In this document: in pieces, positions 14,987 to 24,757 of the stretch
Layout: each line of letters starts with the position of its first letter
Position numbering within the stretch: the stretch's first letter is position 1
Source: Streptomyces gardneri
Lineage (GTDB): Bacteria > Actinomycetota > Actinomycetes > Streptomycetales > Streptomycetaceae
NCBI RefSeq assembly: GCF_006539185.1
Contig: NZ_BJMN01000003.1
Location: forward strand, 1-64,000
Direction: 5' to 3'
Length of the DNA: 64,000 bases
Made by a program: the position numbers and the translations under genes
The notes under the pieces: generated by a model
Seen by the model: the letters and a program-made list of their open reading frames with translations, nothing else
Database searches by the model: none
What the model was told of the DNA's origin: nothing

Positions 14987-16495
14987 GTGACGGCAGCACT
15001 ACAGACCATCCATGTGGGCGGAGAATGGCGCTCGGCCCTGACCGGGGCCACGCGCGAGATCATCGACCCCGTCGACGCGACCGCCTTCGCGGTCGTGGCG
15101 GAGGGTGACGTCCAGGACACCGACGACGCCGTGGCCGCGGCGCGAGCCGCTTTCGATGACGGGGCCTGGCCGCGTACGCCGGTCGCCGAGCGCGCCGCCC
15201 TGCTGCGCCGGGTCGCCGCTCTGCTGGAGCGGGACCGCGAGCGGATCGGGGCCCTGGAGAGCCAGGACGCGGGCAAGACGCTGGAGGAGGGCCGCGTCGA
15301 CGTCGACTGCGTCCGTGACGCCTTCCTGTACTTCGCCGACCTCGTGGCGAACGAGAGCGGCGGGCGGGTCGTCGACGCCGGTTCGGACGAGATCCGCAGT
15401 GTCGTCGTGCACGAACCGGTCGGGGTCTGCGCCCTGATCACACCGTGGAACTACCCGCTGCTCCAGGCCAGTTGGAAGATCGCACCGGCCCTCGCCGCCG
15501 GCAACACGTTCGTGGTCAAGCCCAGCGAGATCACCCCGCTGACCACCGTCGTGCTGATCGAACTGCTCCTGGAAGCGGGTCTGCCGCTCGGCGCGGCCAA
15601 CATCGTCACCGGTCCCGGCGCCACGGTCGGGGCCCGGCTCGCCGAACATCCCGATGTCGACCTCGTGTCGTTCACCGGCGGCCTGGCCAGCGGTACGAAG
15701 GTGGCGAGGGCGGCAGCCGACAGCGTGAAGAAGGTCGCCCTCGAACTGGGCGGCAAGAACCCCAACGTCGTCTTCGCCGACGCCTGTTCGACGCCCGACG
15801 GGTTCGACACCGCCGTCGACCAGGCGCTCAACGCCGCCTTCATCCACAGCGGCCAGGTCTGCTCCGCCGGATCGCGCCTCATCGTCGAGGATTCGCTGCG
15901 CGAACGCTTCGTCGCCGAACTCGCCCGCCGGGCCGGACTGATCCGCCTCGGCCGAGGCACCGACGAGGGCGTCGAATGCGGGCCGCTGGTCTCCGCGGCC
16001 CAGCTGGCGAGGACCGAGGAGTACGTGGCCTCCGCCCTCGGCGAGGGCGCGGTCCTGCGCGCGGGCGGCGAGAAGCCGGCCGGCCCCGGCTACTTCTACC
16101 GGCCCACGGTCCTGGACCGGTGCCACCGCCGTATGCGGGTCGTGCGGGAGGAGGTCTTCGGCCCCGTCCTCACCGTGGAGACCTTCCGCACCGAGGAGGA
16201 GGCCGTCGCCCTCGCCAACGACACCGAGTACGGCCTCGCCGGAGCGGTGTGGAGCTCCGACGAGGACCGCGCCCGGCGGGTCGCGGCCCGGCTGCGCCAC
16301 GGCACCGTCTGGATCAACGACTTCCACCCCTACCTGCCGCAGGCGGAATGGGGAGGCTTCGGAAAGTCCGGCATCGGCCGCGAGCTGGGCCCCAGCGGTC
16401 TCGCCGAGTACCGCGAGGCCAAGCACATCTACCAGAACCTCGCTCCGCGCCCCGTGCGCTGGTTCGCGGGCACGGCGGCGAAGGACCAGGCATGA
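14987..16495 (+). CDS. betB: Betaine aldehyde dehydrogenase
   Basis: A 502-aa cytoplasmic NAD(P)-dependent aldehyde dehydrogenase, expected to oxidise betaine aldehyde to glycine betaine. Key ALDH motifs are intact: the PWNYPLLQ cofactor-pocket segment, VKPSEITPL, the catalytic Glu in LELGGKNP and the nucleophile Cys in HSGQVCSAGSR. PVFGPVLTVE-type and NDTEYGLAGAVW segments occur near the C-terminus. The GTG at 14987 follows GGAAGG and gives the family's usual N-terminus (TIHVGGEWRSA). Its last codon overlaps the start of the choline dehydrogenase gene (ATGA), showing translational coupling. The assignment to betaine rests partly on the neighbours. Confidence 0.88.
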   Translation: MTAALQTIHVGGEWRSALTGATREIIDPVDATAFAVVAEGDVQDTDDAVAAARAAFDDGAWPRTPVAERAALLRRVAALLERDRERIGALESQDAGKTLEEGRVDVDCVRDAFLYFADLVANESGGRVVDAGSDEIRSVVVHEPVGVCALITPWNYPLLQASWKIAPALAAGNTFVVKPSEITPLTTVVLIELLLEAGLPLGAANIVTGPGATVGARLAEHPDVDLVSFTGGLASGTKVARAAADSVKKVALELGGKNPNVVFADACSTPDGFDTAVDQALNAAFIHSGQVCSAGSRLIVEDSLRERFVAELARRAGLIRLGRGTDEGVECGPLVSAAQLARTEEYVASALGEGAVLRAGGEKPAGPGYFYRPTVLDRCHRRMRVVREEVFGPVLTVETFRTEEEAVALANDTEYGLAGAVWSSDEDRARRVAARLRHGTVWINDFHPYLPQAEWGGFGKSGIGRELGPSGLAEYREAKHIYQNLAPRPVRWFAGTAAKDQA

Positions 16496-18018
16496 ACGAC
16501 CAGCACATGTACGACTACGTCATCGTCGGCGGCGGCACCGCGGGCTCGGTGATCGCGTCCCGGCTGACCGAGGACCCGGACGTCACCGTCGCCGTCATCG
16601 AGGGCGGCCCCAGTGACGTCGGCCGCGACGACGTCCTCACCCTGCGCCGCTGGATGGGCCTGCTCGGCGGTGAGCTGGACTACGACTACCCCACCACCGA
16701 GCAGCCGCGCGGCAACTCGTACATCCGGCACAGCCGGGCGCGAGTCCTCGGCGGCTGCTCCTCGCACAACACCCTCATCGCGTTCAAGCCCCTTCCCTCC
16801 GACTGGGACGAGTGGGCCGAGGCCGGTGCCGAGGGGTGGGACGCGGCGGCCATGGACCCCTACTTCGCCCGGCTGCGCAACAACATCGTCCCTGTCGACG
16901 AGGCCGACCGGAACGCGATAGCCCGGGACTTCGTCGACGCCGCCCGGACCACGCTCGGTGTTCCGCACGTCGAGGGCTTCAACCGGCAGCCCTTCCACGA
17001 GGGCGTTGGCTTCTTCGACCTCGCCTACCACCCCGAGAACAACAAGAGGTCGTCCGCGTCCGTCGCCTATCTGCACCCGTTCCTGGACCGGCCGAACCTG
17101 CACATCGCCCTGGAGACCTGGGCGTTCCGGCTGGAGCTGGAGGGCACCCGCGCCACCGGTGTGCACGTCCGCACCAAGGAGGGCGAAGAGCACGTCGTAC
17201 GCGCCCGGCGCGAGGTCCTGGTCTGCGCGGGCGCCGTGGACACCCCGCGCCTGCTGCTGCACTCGGGCATCGGGCCGCGTGCCGACCTGGAGAAGCTCGG
17301 CATCCCCGTCGCGCACGACCTGCCGGGCGTGGGGGAGAACCTGCTCGACCACCCCGAGTCGGTCATCGTGTGGGAGACGCACGGCCCGATCCCGGAGAAC
17401 TCCGCGATGGACTCCGACGCCGGGCTCTTCGTACGACGGGACCCGGAGTCCAAGGGGCCGGACCTGATGTTCCACTTCTACCAGATCCCCTTCACCGACA
17501 ACCCGGAGCGGATCGGCTACGAACGGCCCCCGCACGGTGTGTCGATGACACCGAACATCCCCAAGCCGCGCAGCCGCGGCCGGCTCTACCTGACGAGCGC
17601 CGACCCCGAGGTCAAGCCCGCGCTCGACTTCCGGTACTTCACCGACGAGGACGACTACGACGGCCGGACCCTGGTCGACGGGATCCGGATCGCCCGGCAG
17701 ATCGCGGCGAGCGAGCCGCTGGCCGGATGGCTGAAGCGCGAGGTGTGCCCCGGGCCCGAGGTCACCTCGGACGAGGAACTCAGCGCGTACGCCCGCCATG
17801 TCGCGCACACCGTCTACCACCCGGCGGGCACCTGCCGCATGGGGGCCGTGGACGACGAACTCGCCGTCGTCGCACCCGACCTGAGGATCCGGGGACTCGA
17901 CAACATCCGGATCGCCGACGCGTCCGTCTTCCCGACCATGACCGCCGTCAACCCCATGATCGGCGTCCTCATGGTCGGCGAGAAATGCGTGGACCTGCTG
18001 GGAGGCACCCGACGATGA
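16492..18018 (+). CDS. betA: Choline dehydrogenase (GMC oxidoreductase)
   Basis: A 508-aa FAD enzyme of the glucose-methanol-choline family. The N-terminal ADP-binding motif is [19 protein letters not shown] (residues about 7-25). The GMC signatures [10 protein letters not shown] (about 84-93) and [15 protein letters not shown] are present. The C-terminal [13 protein letters not shown] holds the catalytic His, followed by [12 protein letters not shown]. It should oxidise choline to betaine aldehyde, the substrate of the upstream dehydrogenase. The ATGA overlaps at both ends place it firmly in the operon. Confidence 0.88.
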   Translation: MNDQHMYDYVIVGGGTAGSVIASRLTEDPDVTVAVIEGGPSDVGRDDVLTLRRWMGLLGGELDYDYPTTEQPRGNSYIRHSRARVLGGCSSHNTLIAFKPLPSDWDEWAEAGAEGWDAAAMDPYFARLRNNIVPVDEADRNAIARDFVDAARTTLGVPHVEGFNRQPFHEGVGFFDLAYHPENNKRSSASVAYLHPFLDRPNLHIALETWAFRLELEGTRATGVHVRTKEGEEHVVRARREVLVCAGAVDTPRLLLHSGIGPRADLEKLGIPVAHDLPGVGENLLDHPESVIVWETHGPIPENSAMDSDAGLFVRRDPESKGPDLMFHFYQIPFTDNPERIGYERPPHGVSMTPNIPKPRSRGRLYLTSADPEVKPALDFRYFTDEDDYDGRTLVDGIRIARQIAASEPLAGWLKREVCPGPEVTSDEELSAYARHVAHTVYHPAGTCRMGAVDDELAVVAPDLRIRGLDNIRIADASVFPTMTAVNPMIGVLMVGEKCVDLLGGTRR

Positions 18019-19085
18019 ACGGCCTGACGCAGGACACCGCCGAACCCGTCTTCTCCGTACGCGAGCTGTGGAAGGTCTTCGGCCCGAAGGCCGACCGCGT
18101 GCCCTCCGACGAGGCACTCGCCTCCCTCGACGCCGCCGAGCTGCGTGAGCGGACCGGTTGCACCGCCGCCGTCCGGGACGTCTCCTTCGACGTCCGCAAG
18201 GGCGAGGTCTTCGTCGTCATGGGCCTCTCGGGCTCCGGCAAGTCGACGCTCGTCCGCTGCCTGACCCGGCTCATCGAGCCGACCTCGGGACGGATCTCCA
18301 TCGACGGCGAGGACGTGCTGTCCATGGACGCCGGCCGGCTCCGCGAGCTGCGCAGGCACCGGGCGGCCATGGTCTTCCAGCACTTCGGGCTGCTGCCGCA
18401 CCGGACGGTGCTCGACAACGTGGCCTACGGGCTCGAGATCCAGGGCGTGGCGCGCGGCGAACGACGCGAGCGGGCGGCGGAGTTCGTCACCAAGGTCGGC
18501 CTCGACGGCATGGAGCACCGCAGGCCGAGCCAGTTGTCCGGCGGCCAGCAGCAGCGGGTCGGACTCGCCCGCGCCCTCGCGGTGGACCCCGAAGTCCTGC
18601 TGTTCGACGAGCCGTTCAGTGCGCTGGACCCGCTCATCCGCCGCGACATGCAGGAGGAGGTCGTACGCCTGCACCGGGAGGAGGGACGCACGATGGTCTT
18701 CATCACCCACGACCTGAGCGAGGCGCTGAAGCTCGGCGACCGCATCGCGCTGATGCGCGACGGCCGCGTCGTCCAGCTGGGCACGCCCGAGGAGATCGTG
18801 GGCGCCCCCGCCGACGAGTACGTCAGGGACTTCGTCCGCGACGTACCGCGCGAGCAGGTGCTCACCGTCCGCTCGGCGATGCGCCCCGCGGTCGCCGACG
18901 AGTGCGAGACCGGCCCCGCGCTCGCCCCCGGCGCCACCGTCCACGAGGCCATCGAGGCCGTCGCCCGCACGGGCGAGAACGCGCGGGTCGTCGAGGACGG
19001 CCGCTGCCTCGGCGTCGTCGACCGGGCGGGACTCCTCGGTGTCGTCGCCGGGATCCCGGCCGCGACGGGGAAGGCGGTGGCCTGA
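18015..19085 (+). CDS. proV: Glycine betaine/choline ABC transporter ATPase
   Basis: A 356-aa ATPase that energises osmoprotectant import. Walker A is GLSGSGKST (about residues 75-83), the Q-loop VFQHFG, the ABC signature LSGGQQQR, Walker [14 protein letters not shown] and the H-loop ITHD. An N-terminal extension with [11 protein letters not shown] before the first strand is typical of ProV/OpuAA proteins. After residue 275 there is a degenerate CBS-like regulatory region ([14 protein letters not shown]). The start overlaps the betA stop by ATGA. OpuAA is an equally valid name. Confidence 0.9.
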   Translation: MNGLTQDTAEPVFSVRELWKVFGPKADRVPSDEALASLDAAELRERTGCTAAVRDVSFDVRKGEVFVVMGLSGSGKSTLVRCLTRLIEPTSGRISIDGEDVLSMDAGRLRELRRHRAAMVFQHFGLLPHRTVLDNVAYGLEIQGVARGERRERAAEFVTKVGLDGMEHRRPSQLSGGQQQRVGLARALAVDPEVLLFDEPFSALDPLIRRDMQEEVVRLHREEGRTMVFITHDLSEALKLGDRIALMRDGRVVQLGTPEEIVGAPADEYVRDFVRDVPREQVLTVRSAMRPAVADECETGPALAPGATVHEAIEAVARTGENARVVEDGRCLGVVDRAGLLGVVAGIPAATGKAVA

Positions 19086-19186
19086 TGCACTCCCATACGA
19101 CCTGGCCGCCGCCGGGCGGCACGACGGGCACCACCGTCCCGGGGCGCCCGACCGGCGCTCCCGGCCAGGGGCGGTGGGGCCGATGA
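19085..19186 (+). CDS. 33-aa small ORF overlapping both neighbours
   Basis: A 34-codon frame (MHSHTTWPP..., Gly/Pro/Thr-rich, ending GRWGR) that begins inside the ATPase stop (TGATG) and ends across the permease start (ATGA). It exactly fills the gap between the two genes. No domain is recognisable. It may be a translated coupling ORF that hands ribosomes from the ATPase to the permease gene, or an N-terminal relic of the permease. Coding status is uncertain. Confidence 0.45.
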   Translation: MHSHTTWPPPGGTTGTTVPGRPTGAPGQGRWGR

Positions 19187-21156
19187 CCGCCACCGCCACT
19201 CCTGTCACTCCGGGCTCCACGACCGCCGTTGCCCCCGGGCCCGGTGCGCTGCGCTCCCTCGCGTGCCATCGCGGCCGACTGATCGGAGCAGGCGCGGTCG
19301 TCGCGCTCGTGCTCGGCGCCGTACTCCTGGGCGGCGGCAGCTGGCCCGCTTCGCTCTCCGTCGATCTGTCCGGGCCGCTGGACCGCACCAGTGACTGGAT
19401 CATCGACAACCGCGACGGCCACCCGCTGTTCCTCTACTTCCTCGGGCACGTCAGCAACGTCGTGGTCGTGTCCGTCCGCGCCGTGTACCTGGTCCTGCTC
19501 GCACTCGGCTGGGCCGGCGTCACCGCCGCCGCCGGGCTCGTCGCCTGGCGTGTCGCGGGCGTGCGGCTCGCTCTGACCTCCGTCGCCGCCTTCGCCGTGT
19601 GCGGACTGCTCGGCATGTGGGTGCCCACCCTGCAGACGCTCGCCCTGATGGCGGTCGCCGTCGCCGCGTCCGTACTGCTCGGGGGACTCCTCGGCCTCGC
19701 CGCCGGACTGTCGGACCGCATGCACCGGATCCTGCGGCCGGTCCTCGACACCATGCAGGTGCTGCCGGCCTTCGCGTATCTCCTGCCCGTCGTCCTGGTC
19801 TTCGGCATCGGCGTACCCGCGGCCGTCCTCGCGACCGTCGTCTACGCCGCCCCGCCCATGGCCCGTCTCACCGCGCTCGGGCTGCGCGGCGCGGACGCCG
19901 GCGTCATGGAGGCCGCCGCGTCCCTCGGCGCCACCGGCCGGCAGCGGCTGCTGACGGCCCGGCTGCCACTGGCCCGCAAGGAACTCCTGCTCGGCGTCAA
20001 CCAGGCCATCATGATGGCCCTCGGCATGGCCGTGATCGCGTCCGTCATCGGCGCGGGAGGCCTCGGCGACCGCGTCTACCAGGCACTGGGCTCCGTCGAC
20101 GTCGGTGCCGCGCTCGCCGCCGGCGTGCCGATCGTGCTGCTCGCCGTCGTCCTGGACCGGGTCACCGCCGCCGCCGGGGAGCGGCTCGGCACGGCTCCGG
20201 CCCGCCGGGCCGGACTCGGCTGGGCCGTCGCTCTCGCGGCGACCTCCGCCGTCGCCGTCGCGGGCCGCCTGTCCGACCGGCTCGCCTGGCCCCCCTCCTG
20301 GACGGTCGACATCGCCGGACCCGTCAACGGGGCGGTCGACTGGATGACCGCCCACCTCTACTCCGGTGTCCCCCTCGTCGGGGGGACCGCCGACTGGGCG
20401 GGACGCTTCACCACCTGGGTCCTCAACCCCCTGCGCGACGGCCTCCAATGGCTGCCCTGGTGGGCGGTTCTGCTGACCGTCGGCGCACTCGCCCTGCTCA
20501 TCGGCACCTGGCGCACCGCCGCGACCGCCGTCCTCGCGATGGCGGCGATCGGCGTGCTCGGTGTCTGGGACCCGGCGCTCGACACGCTGTCCCAGGTCCT
20601 GGCCGCCGTCGCCGTGACGCTGCTGCTCGGCGTCGCCCTCGGGGTCGCCGCGGCCCGCAGCAGCCGAACGGGACGCGCGCTGCGTCCGGTTCTCGACGTC
20701 TTCCAGACGATGCCGCAGTTCGTGTATCTGATCCCCGTCGTCGCCCTGTTCGGTGTGGGCCGCGCCCCGGCGGTCGCGGCCGCCGTGGTCTACGCGCTGC
20801 CCGCGGTGGTGCGGATCACCGCCCAGGGGCTGAGCGCGGTGGACCCGTCCGCGCTGGAGTCCTCGCGCTCCCTGGGCGCGACCGGGCGGCAGCAGCTCTT
20901 CCACGTACAACTGCCATTGGCCCGGCCCGCGCTGCTCCTCGCCGTCAACCAGGGCGTGGTCCTGGTCCTCGCCGTCGTCGTCATCGGCGGCCTCGTGGGC
21001 GGTGGCGCACTCGGGTACGACGCGGTCTTCGGCCTCGCCCAGGGCGACCTCGCGACCGGCCTGGTCGCCGGTGCCGCGATCGTCTGCCTCGGCCTGATGC
21101 TCGACCGCGTCACCCAGCCGACGGAACGCCGCGGCCTCACCGGAAAGGGGGCCTGA
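19183..21156 (+). CDS. proW: Fused double permease of the betaine ABC transporter
   Basis: A 657-aa membrane protein made of two complete ProW-like permease units in tandem. Unit 1 spans about residues 20-330 and unit 2 about 345-657. Each starts with a membrane helix and a WPxSWTVDIxGP-type segment (LSVDLSGPLDRTSDWI in the first, WTVDIAGPVNGAVDWM in the second). Each carries a BPD inner-membrane core with an EAA loop: MEAAASLGATGRQRL in unit 1 and LESSRSLGATGRQQL in unit 2. Typical ProW has one unit and works as a homodimer, so this fusion likely forms the pore alone. Confidence 0.9.
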   Translation: MTATATPVTPGSTTAVAPGPGALRSLACHRGRLIGAGAVVALVLGAVLLGGGSWPASLSVDLSGPLDRTSDWIIDNRDGHPLFLYFLGHVSNVVVVSVRAVYLVLLALGWAGVTAAAGLVAWRVAGVRLALTSVAAFAVCGLLGMWVPTLQTLALMAVAVAASVLLGGLLGLAAGLSDRMHRILRPVLDTMQVLPAFAYLLPVVLVFGIGVPAAVLATVVYAAPPMARLTALGLRGADAGVMEAAASLGATGRQRLLTARLPLARKELLLGVNQAIMMALGMAVIASVIGAGGLGDRVYQALGSVDVGAALAAGVPIVLLAVVLDRVTAAAGERLGTAPARRAGLGWAVALAATSAVAVAGRLSDRLAWPPSWTVDIAGPVNGAVDWMTAHLYSGVPLVGGTADWAGRFTTWVLNPLRDGLQWLPWWAVLLTVGALALLIGTWRTAATAVLAMAAIGVLGVWDPALDTLSQVLAAVAVTLLLGVALGVAAARSSRTGRALRPVLDVFQTMPQFVYLIPVVALFGVGRAPAVAAAVVYALPAVVRITAQGLSAVDPSALESSRSLGATGRQQLFHVQLPLARPALLLAVNQGVVLVLAVVVIGGLVGGGALGYDAVFGLAQGDLATGLVAGAAIVCLGLMLDRVTQPTERRGLTGKGA

Positions 21157-21157
21157 G

Positions 21158-22120
21158 ATGACCCGTACACGCATCGCCGCACTCGTCACCGCGGCCGCCC
21201 TGGCGGCCGGCCTCACCGGTTGCGGCGCCGCCGACATGACCCGGCAGGCGTCCCCGTACGCCGACGCGAAGAGCTCCCGCACGGTGACCCTCTCCACGCA
21301 GTCGTGGGTGGGCGCGCAGGCCAACGTCGCCGTCGCCCAGTATCTGCTGGAGCACGAGCTCGGCTACCGGGTGGACACCGTCCAGATCGACGAGGTCCCC
21401 GCCTGGGACGCGCTCAGCCAGGGCCGGGTGGACGCCATCCTGGAGGACTGGGGCCACCCGGAGCAGGAGAAGCGGTACATCGACGACAAGGGGACGATCG
21501 CCCGGGCCGGAGACCTCGGGGTGACCGGCCACATCGGCTGGTACGTGCCGACGTACTTCGCCGAGCGACACCCGGACGTCACCGACTGGCGGAACCTGAA
21601 CAAGTACGCCGACGAGTTCCGCACCGCGGAGAGCGGCGGCAAGGGCCAGCTGCTGGACGGCTCCCCGTCCTACGTCACGAACGACAAGGCACTCGTGAAC
21701 AGCCTGGACCTCGACTACCAGGTCGTGTTCGCGGGCTCCGAGGCGGCGCAGATCACGCAGATCAAGCAGTTCGCCAAGGAGAAGAAGCCGTTCCTGACCT
21801 ACTGGTACAAGCCCCAGTGGCTGTTCGAGAAGGTCCCCATGACGGAGGTGAAGCTGCCCGCCTACAAGGAGGGCTGCGACGCCGACCCGGAGAAGGTGGC
21901 CTGCGCGTATCCGCACACGCCGCTGCAGAAGTTCCTCAACACCCGCTTCGCCGACGGAGGCGGTGACGCCGCCGCCTTCCTGAAGAAGTTCCGCTGGACG
22001 ACCGAGGACCAGAACGAGGTCGCCCTGATGATCGCGGAGCAGAAGCTGTCGCCGCAGGAGGCGGCGGGGCGCTGGGTGAAGGAGAACGAGACCACCTGGC
22101 GGGCATGGCTCCCGTCCTGA
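21158..22120 (+). CDS. proX: Glycine betaine-binding lipoprotein
   Basis: A 320-aa extracytoplasmic binding protein. The signal peptide ends in the lipobox LTGCG, giving acylated Cys at about residue 22. The mature part is an OpuAC-type fold, with SQSWVGAQANVAVAQYLLE-like and VDAILEDWGHPE sequence. Trp and Tyr residues (WYVPTYFAE, TYWYKPQWLF) are suited to the aromatic box that holds quaternary amines. It begins one base after the permease stop, as the last gene of the operon, and a hairpin follows. Confidence 0.9.
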   Translation: MTRTRIAALVTAAALAAGLTGCGAADMTRQASPYADAKSSRTVTLSTQSWVGAQANVAVAQYLLEHELGYRVDTVQIDEVPAWDALSQGRVDAILEDWGHPEQEKRYIDDKGTIARAGDLGVTGHIGWYVPTYFAERHPDVTDWRNLNKYADEFRTAESGGKGQLLDGSPSYVTNDKALVNSLDLDYQVVFAGSEAAQITQIKQFAKEKKPFLTYWYKPQWLFEKVPMTEVKLPAYKEGCDADPEKVACAYPHTPLQKFLNTRFADGGGDAAAFLKKFRWTTEDQNEVALMIAEQKLSPQEAAGRWVKENETTWRAWLPS

Positions 22121-22124
22121 CACC

Positions 22125-22163
22125 GGTGCGGCGGCCCGGACACGCACCCCGGTCCGCCGCACC
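22125..22163 (+). terminator. Terminator of the betaine operon
   Basis: A 10-bp perfect inverted repeat (GGTGCGGCGG at 22125-22134, complement at 22154-22163) with further partial pairing inside. It starts four bases after the proX stop codon. Confidence 0.75.
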
Positions 22164-22193
22164 CTCCCACCGTCCGGCCCCGCCCTCCACGCC

Positions 22194-23426
22194 TCATTCC
22201 GCGCCCCGCAGCTCCCGCGAGGCGCGCCGGCGGCGGGCGTAGAGGCGGCCGACGGGTTCGGCGCTCAGTCCGTGCAGCACGATGCTGACCATGACCGTGA
22301 TCACCATCACCCGGGAGATGAAGTCACCGCCGCCGGCGGCGGGCAGCTCGATCGCGGCGAGCAGGCCGAAGACCACCGTGGTCGCTCCTCGGGGCCCCAT
22401 CCACCCGAGGAACAGCCGGTCGGCCAGGGGCAGCTCCGTACCGATCAGCGCGAGCATCACGGGCACCAGGCGCACCAGGGTGACGGCGAGGACGGCGTAG
22501 AAGATGACGGAGAGGTGGAAACCGTCCCAGAACTCGTCGTTGACCATCTGGCCGAAGAGGAACCACAGGGCGAGCGTCAGCAGTGTCGACAGGTCGTCGG
22601 TCATCTGCACGGCGTCCTCCGGAAGATGACGCAGCGCCGGTGCGATGCAGACACCGGCCACGAAGGACGCGACGAAGCCGTTGCCGCCCAGGGACACGGA
22701 CAGGGTGTACGCGGCGATCGGCACGCTCAGCACCGCGAGCCGCGTCGCGGCGGGCAGTGTCCAGCCCTTCGCCCAGGACCGGCGCAGCAGCCGTCCGGCC
22801 AGCCAGCCGACGAGCGAACCCGCTCCGACCGCCCAGCCCGCCGCTCCGACGGCGGTGAGGAGGGCCTCGGCGTAGTCGCCGCCGGCCGTGCGGGACGCGG
22901 CGGCGCCGGCGACGCAGAGCAGGAAGACCGGTGAGATGACGCCGTCGTTCAGACCGCCCTCGACGTTCAGTACGTCCCGGAGGCGAGCGGGCACGCGCCT
23001 GTCCCTGACCAGGGCACCGGCGAGCGCCAGATCGAGAGGGACGACGACGGTCGCCAGTACCGCCAGGACCCATCCGGGCTGGTCGGGGAAGAACGCGAGA
23101 GAGATCAGAAAGGCGGCGCCCAGGGTCAGCGGCAGCGCGACCCCCAGGAGGCGGGCGACGATGTTCCGCTCCCGGCGGATCACGCCGGCCGGCACCTCGG
23201 TCGCGTCGACGAAGAGCAGCAGGGCGACGATGAACTCCACCGTGCGTTCGAGGCCGCCGAGGTCGCCGAAGTCGAAGGCGAGCGGCGGGTCCGAACCGCT
23301 GGTGAGGGCGATGCCCGCCAGCATCATGGCGATCGGCGCGGTGATGCTCCATCGCGCGAGCCGGTACGACAGGACGCACCACATGAACAGAATGCCCGCG
23401 ATGACGGTGCCGGCAGACAAGACCAT
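22194..23426 (-). CDS. Cation/proton antiporter (CPA1 type)
   Basis: A 410-aa membrane protein with about eleven to twelve helices, of the Na+/H+ exchanger family. The FVDATEVPAG segment (helix 3-4) and the acidic helix pair NVEGGLNDGVISPVFLL hold the conserved Glu/Asp for ion exchange; MGPRGATTVVFGLL is the late conserved helix. An open frame extends to a GTG at 23516, but the extra 30 residues look non-membrane and the first helix begins directly after the ATG at 23426, so I prefer that start. Lying beside the betaine operon, it may share an osmotic or ionic stress role. Confidence 0.85.
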   Translation of the reverse strand: MVLSAGTVIAGILFMWCVLSYRLARWSITAPIAMMLAGIALTSGSDPPLAFDFGDLGGLERTVEFIVALLLFVDATEVPAGVIRRERNIVARLLGVALPLTLGAAFLISLAFFPDQPGWVLAVLATVVVPLDLALAGALVRDRRVPARLRDVLNVEGGLNDGVISPVFLLCVAGAAASRTAGGDYAEALLTAVGAAGWAVGAGSLVGWLAGRLLRRSWAKGWTLPAATRLAVLSVPIAAYTLSVSLGGNGFVASFVAGVCIAPALRHLPEDAVQMTDDLSTLLTLALWFLFGQMVNDEFWDGFHLSVIFYAVLAVTLVRLVPVMLALIGTELPLADRLFLGWMGPRGATTVVFGLLAAIELPAAGGGDFISRVMVITVMVSIVLHGLSAEPVGRLYARRRRASRELRGAE

Positions 23427-23554
23427 CCGCGCTTTCGGAGGGGTTTTCTGACAGACGCAGCGTAAGGCGGGGCCGGCGCCGACACCCGCGAGCACGCCGA
23501 CGGCGGCTCCGCTCACCCTCTGTCAGCGGCTGCGCGCCCTCCGTCGGAGCTTCG

Positions 23555-24631
23555 TCAGTGCTGCCGCTCGGACGGCGCTCCGGCTCCCTGATGGGTCCCG
23601 ACGGGTACGGGCGGGGCCGTGGTGCCGAAGGTGCGCCGATAGGCGGCGGGCGAGGTGCCGAAGGCCGTACGCATATGGGCGCGCAGCGAGTTCCCGGAGC
23701 CGAGGCCCGCGCGGTGGGCGACGAGGTCGATGGGCAGGTCGGTGGTCTCCAGCAGCTGCTTGGCCAGTTCCAGACGCTGCGCCGTGAGCCACTGCACGGG
23801 GGTCATGCCGACCTCGTCGCGGAAGCGGCGGGTGAAGGAGCGAAGGCTCATCCGCGCGTGCTCGGCGAGCCGGGCGAGGGTGAGCGGTTCCCCCAGGTGC
23901 TCCAGGGCCCAGGCACGGGTGGCCGTGGTGCTGGCCAGGGTGGGCTCGGGGACGGGCCGGTCGATGAACTGGGCCTGTCCTCCGTCCCGCCACGGCGGCA
24001 CGACGCACATGCGGGCCGCGCGGTTCGCCGCCGCCGCACCGTGGTCGCGGCGGATCATGTGCAGGCACAGGTCGACACCCGCGGCCACGCCCGCGGAGGT
24101 CAGCACGTCGCCGTCGTCCACGAAGAGCACGTCCTCGTCGACCTTGACCCGTGGGTAGGCCCGGCGGAACTCCGGCGCCAGGTTCCAGTGCGTGGTGGCC
24201 GGCCGGCCGTCGAGCAGTCCGGCGGCGGCCAGCACGTAGGACCCGGTGCAGATGGACACCAGACGGGTGCCGGGCCGGATGCCGGCGATGGCCGCGGCGA
24301 CCTCGGGCGGGAGCGGGCCGCCGTGCCCGAGCTCCGGCATGGCGTGCGTGGGCGGGAGTACGACCGTGTCGGCGGCGGCCAGAGCCTCGGGACCGGCCGC
24401 GGGCTGCACGGTGAACCCGGCGTCGCTGAGGACGGGGGCGCCGTCGGCCGTACAGATCGTGACCTCGTACAGGGGGCGGCCCTCCGCGTCCTCGACGCAG
24501 CCGAAGACCCGGGAGGGGATGCCGAGCTCGAACGGCGGCACTCCGGGCAGCGCGAGCACGGCGACCCGGTGCGGTGTCACCCGCGGCTCCTCGTGGCTGT
24601 CCGGCGTCGTCCGGCCGACCGTTTCTCTCAT
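23555..24631 (-). CDS. GlxA-type AraC regulator (DJ-1/PfpI plus HTH)
   Basis: A 358-aa transcriptional regulator. The N-terminal DJ-1/PfpI-like domain (about residues 20-190) carries the nucleophile-elbow Cys in VSICTGSYVLAAAGLL, as in GlxA proteins. The C-terminal AraC double HTH (about 235-335) includes LARLAEHARMSLRSFTRRFRDE in part and the second motif LPIDLVAHRAGLGSGNSLR. It is divergent from the quinone oxidoreductase gene, which it may control. Confidence 0.9.
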   Translation of the reverse strand: MRETVGRTTPDSHEEPRVTPHRVAVLALPGVPPFELGIPSRVFGCVEDAEGRPLYEVTICTADGAPVLSDAGFTVQPAAGPEALAAADTVVLPPTHAMPELGHGGPLPPEVAAAIAGIRPGTRLVSICTGSYVLAAAGLLDGRPATTHWNLAPEFRRAYPRVKVDEDVLFVDDGDVLTSAGVAAGVDLCLHMIRRDHGAAAANRAARMCVVPPWRDGGQAQFIDRPVPEPTLASTTATRAWALEHLGEPLTLARLAEHARMSLRSFTRRFRDEVGMTPVQWLTAQRLELAKQLLETTDLPIDLVAHRAGLGSGNSLRAHMRTAFGTSPAAYRRTFGTTAPPVPVGTHQGAGAPSERQH

Positions 24632-24757
24632 GGCCAGATCCTGTCACATGCTGGCCGGACGGCCAATACCGTGGGAGGCCGGCGCACCGGATCGTGGACT
24701 CATCGCCGCCGGAGGAGTTCCGGGGCACGAGGATCGAGACGGAAACGAGGCGGACAC

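Noticed and set aside
14962..15108. ATG at 14962 as the start of the betaine aldehyde dehydrogenase
   Set aside because: It lies in another reading frame. The GTG at 14987 has a ribosome site and leads into the family N-terminus.
18862..21324. An 820-codon minus-strand frame opposite the betaine permease gene
   Set aside because: Low-complexity His/Gly/Arg-rich translation with no domain; a shadow of the permease gene.
23427..23516. N-terminal extension of the cation/proton antiporter to a GTG
   Set aside because: The extra 30 residues are not membrane-like or family-like. The ribosome-site evidence is weak for both starts, so the shorter start was preferred on fold grounds.
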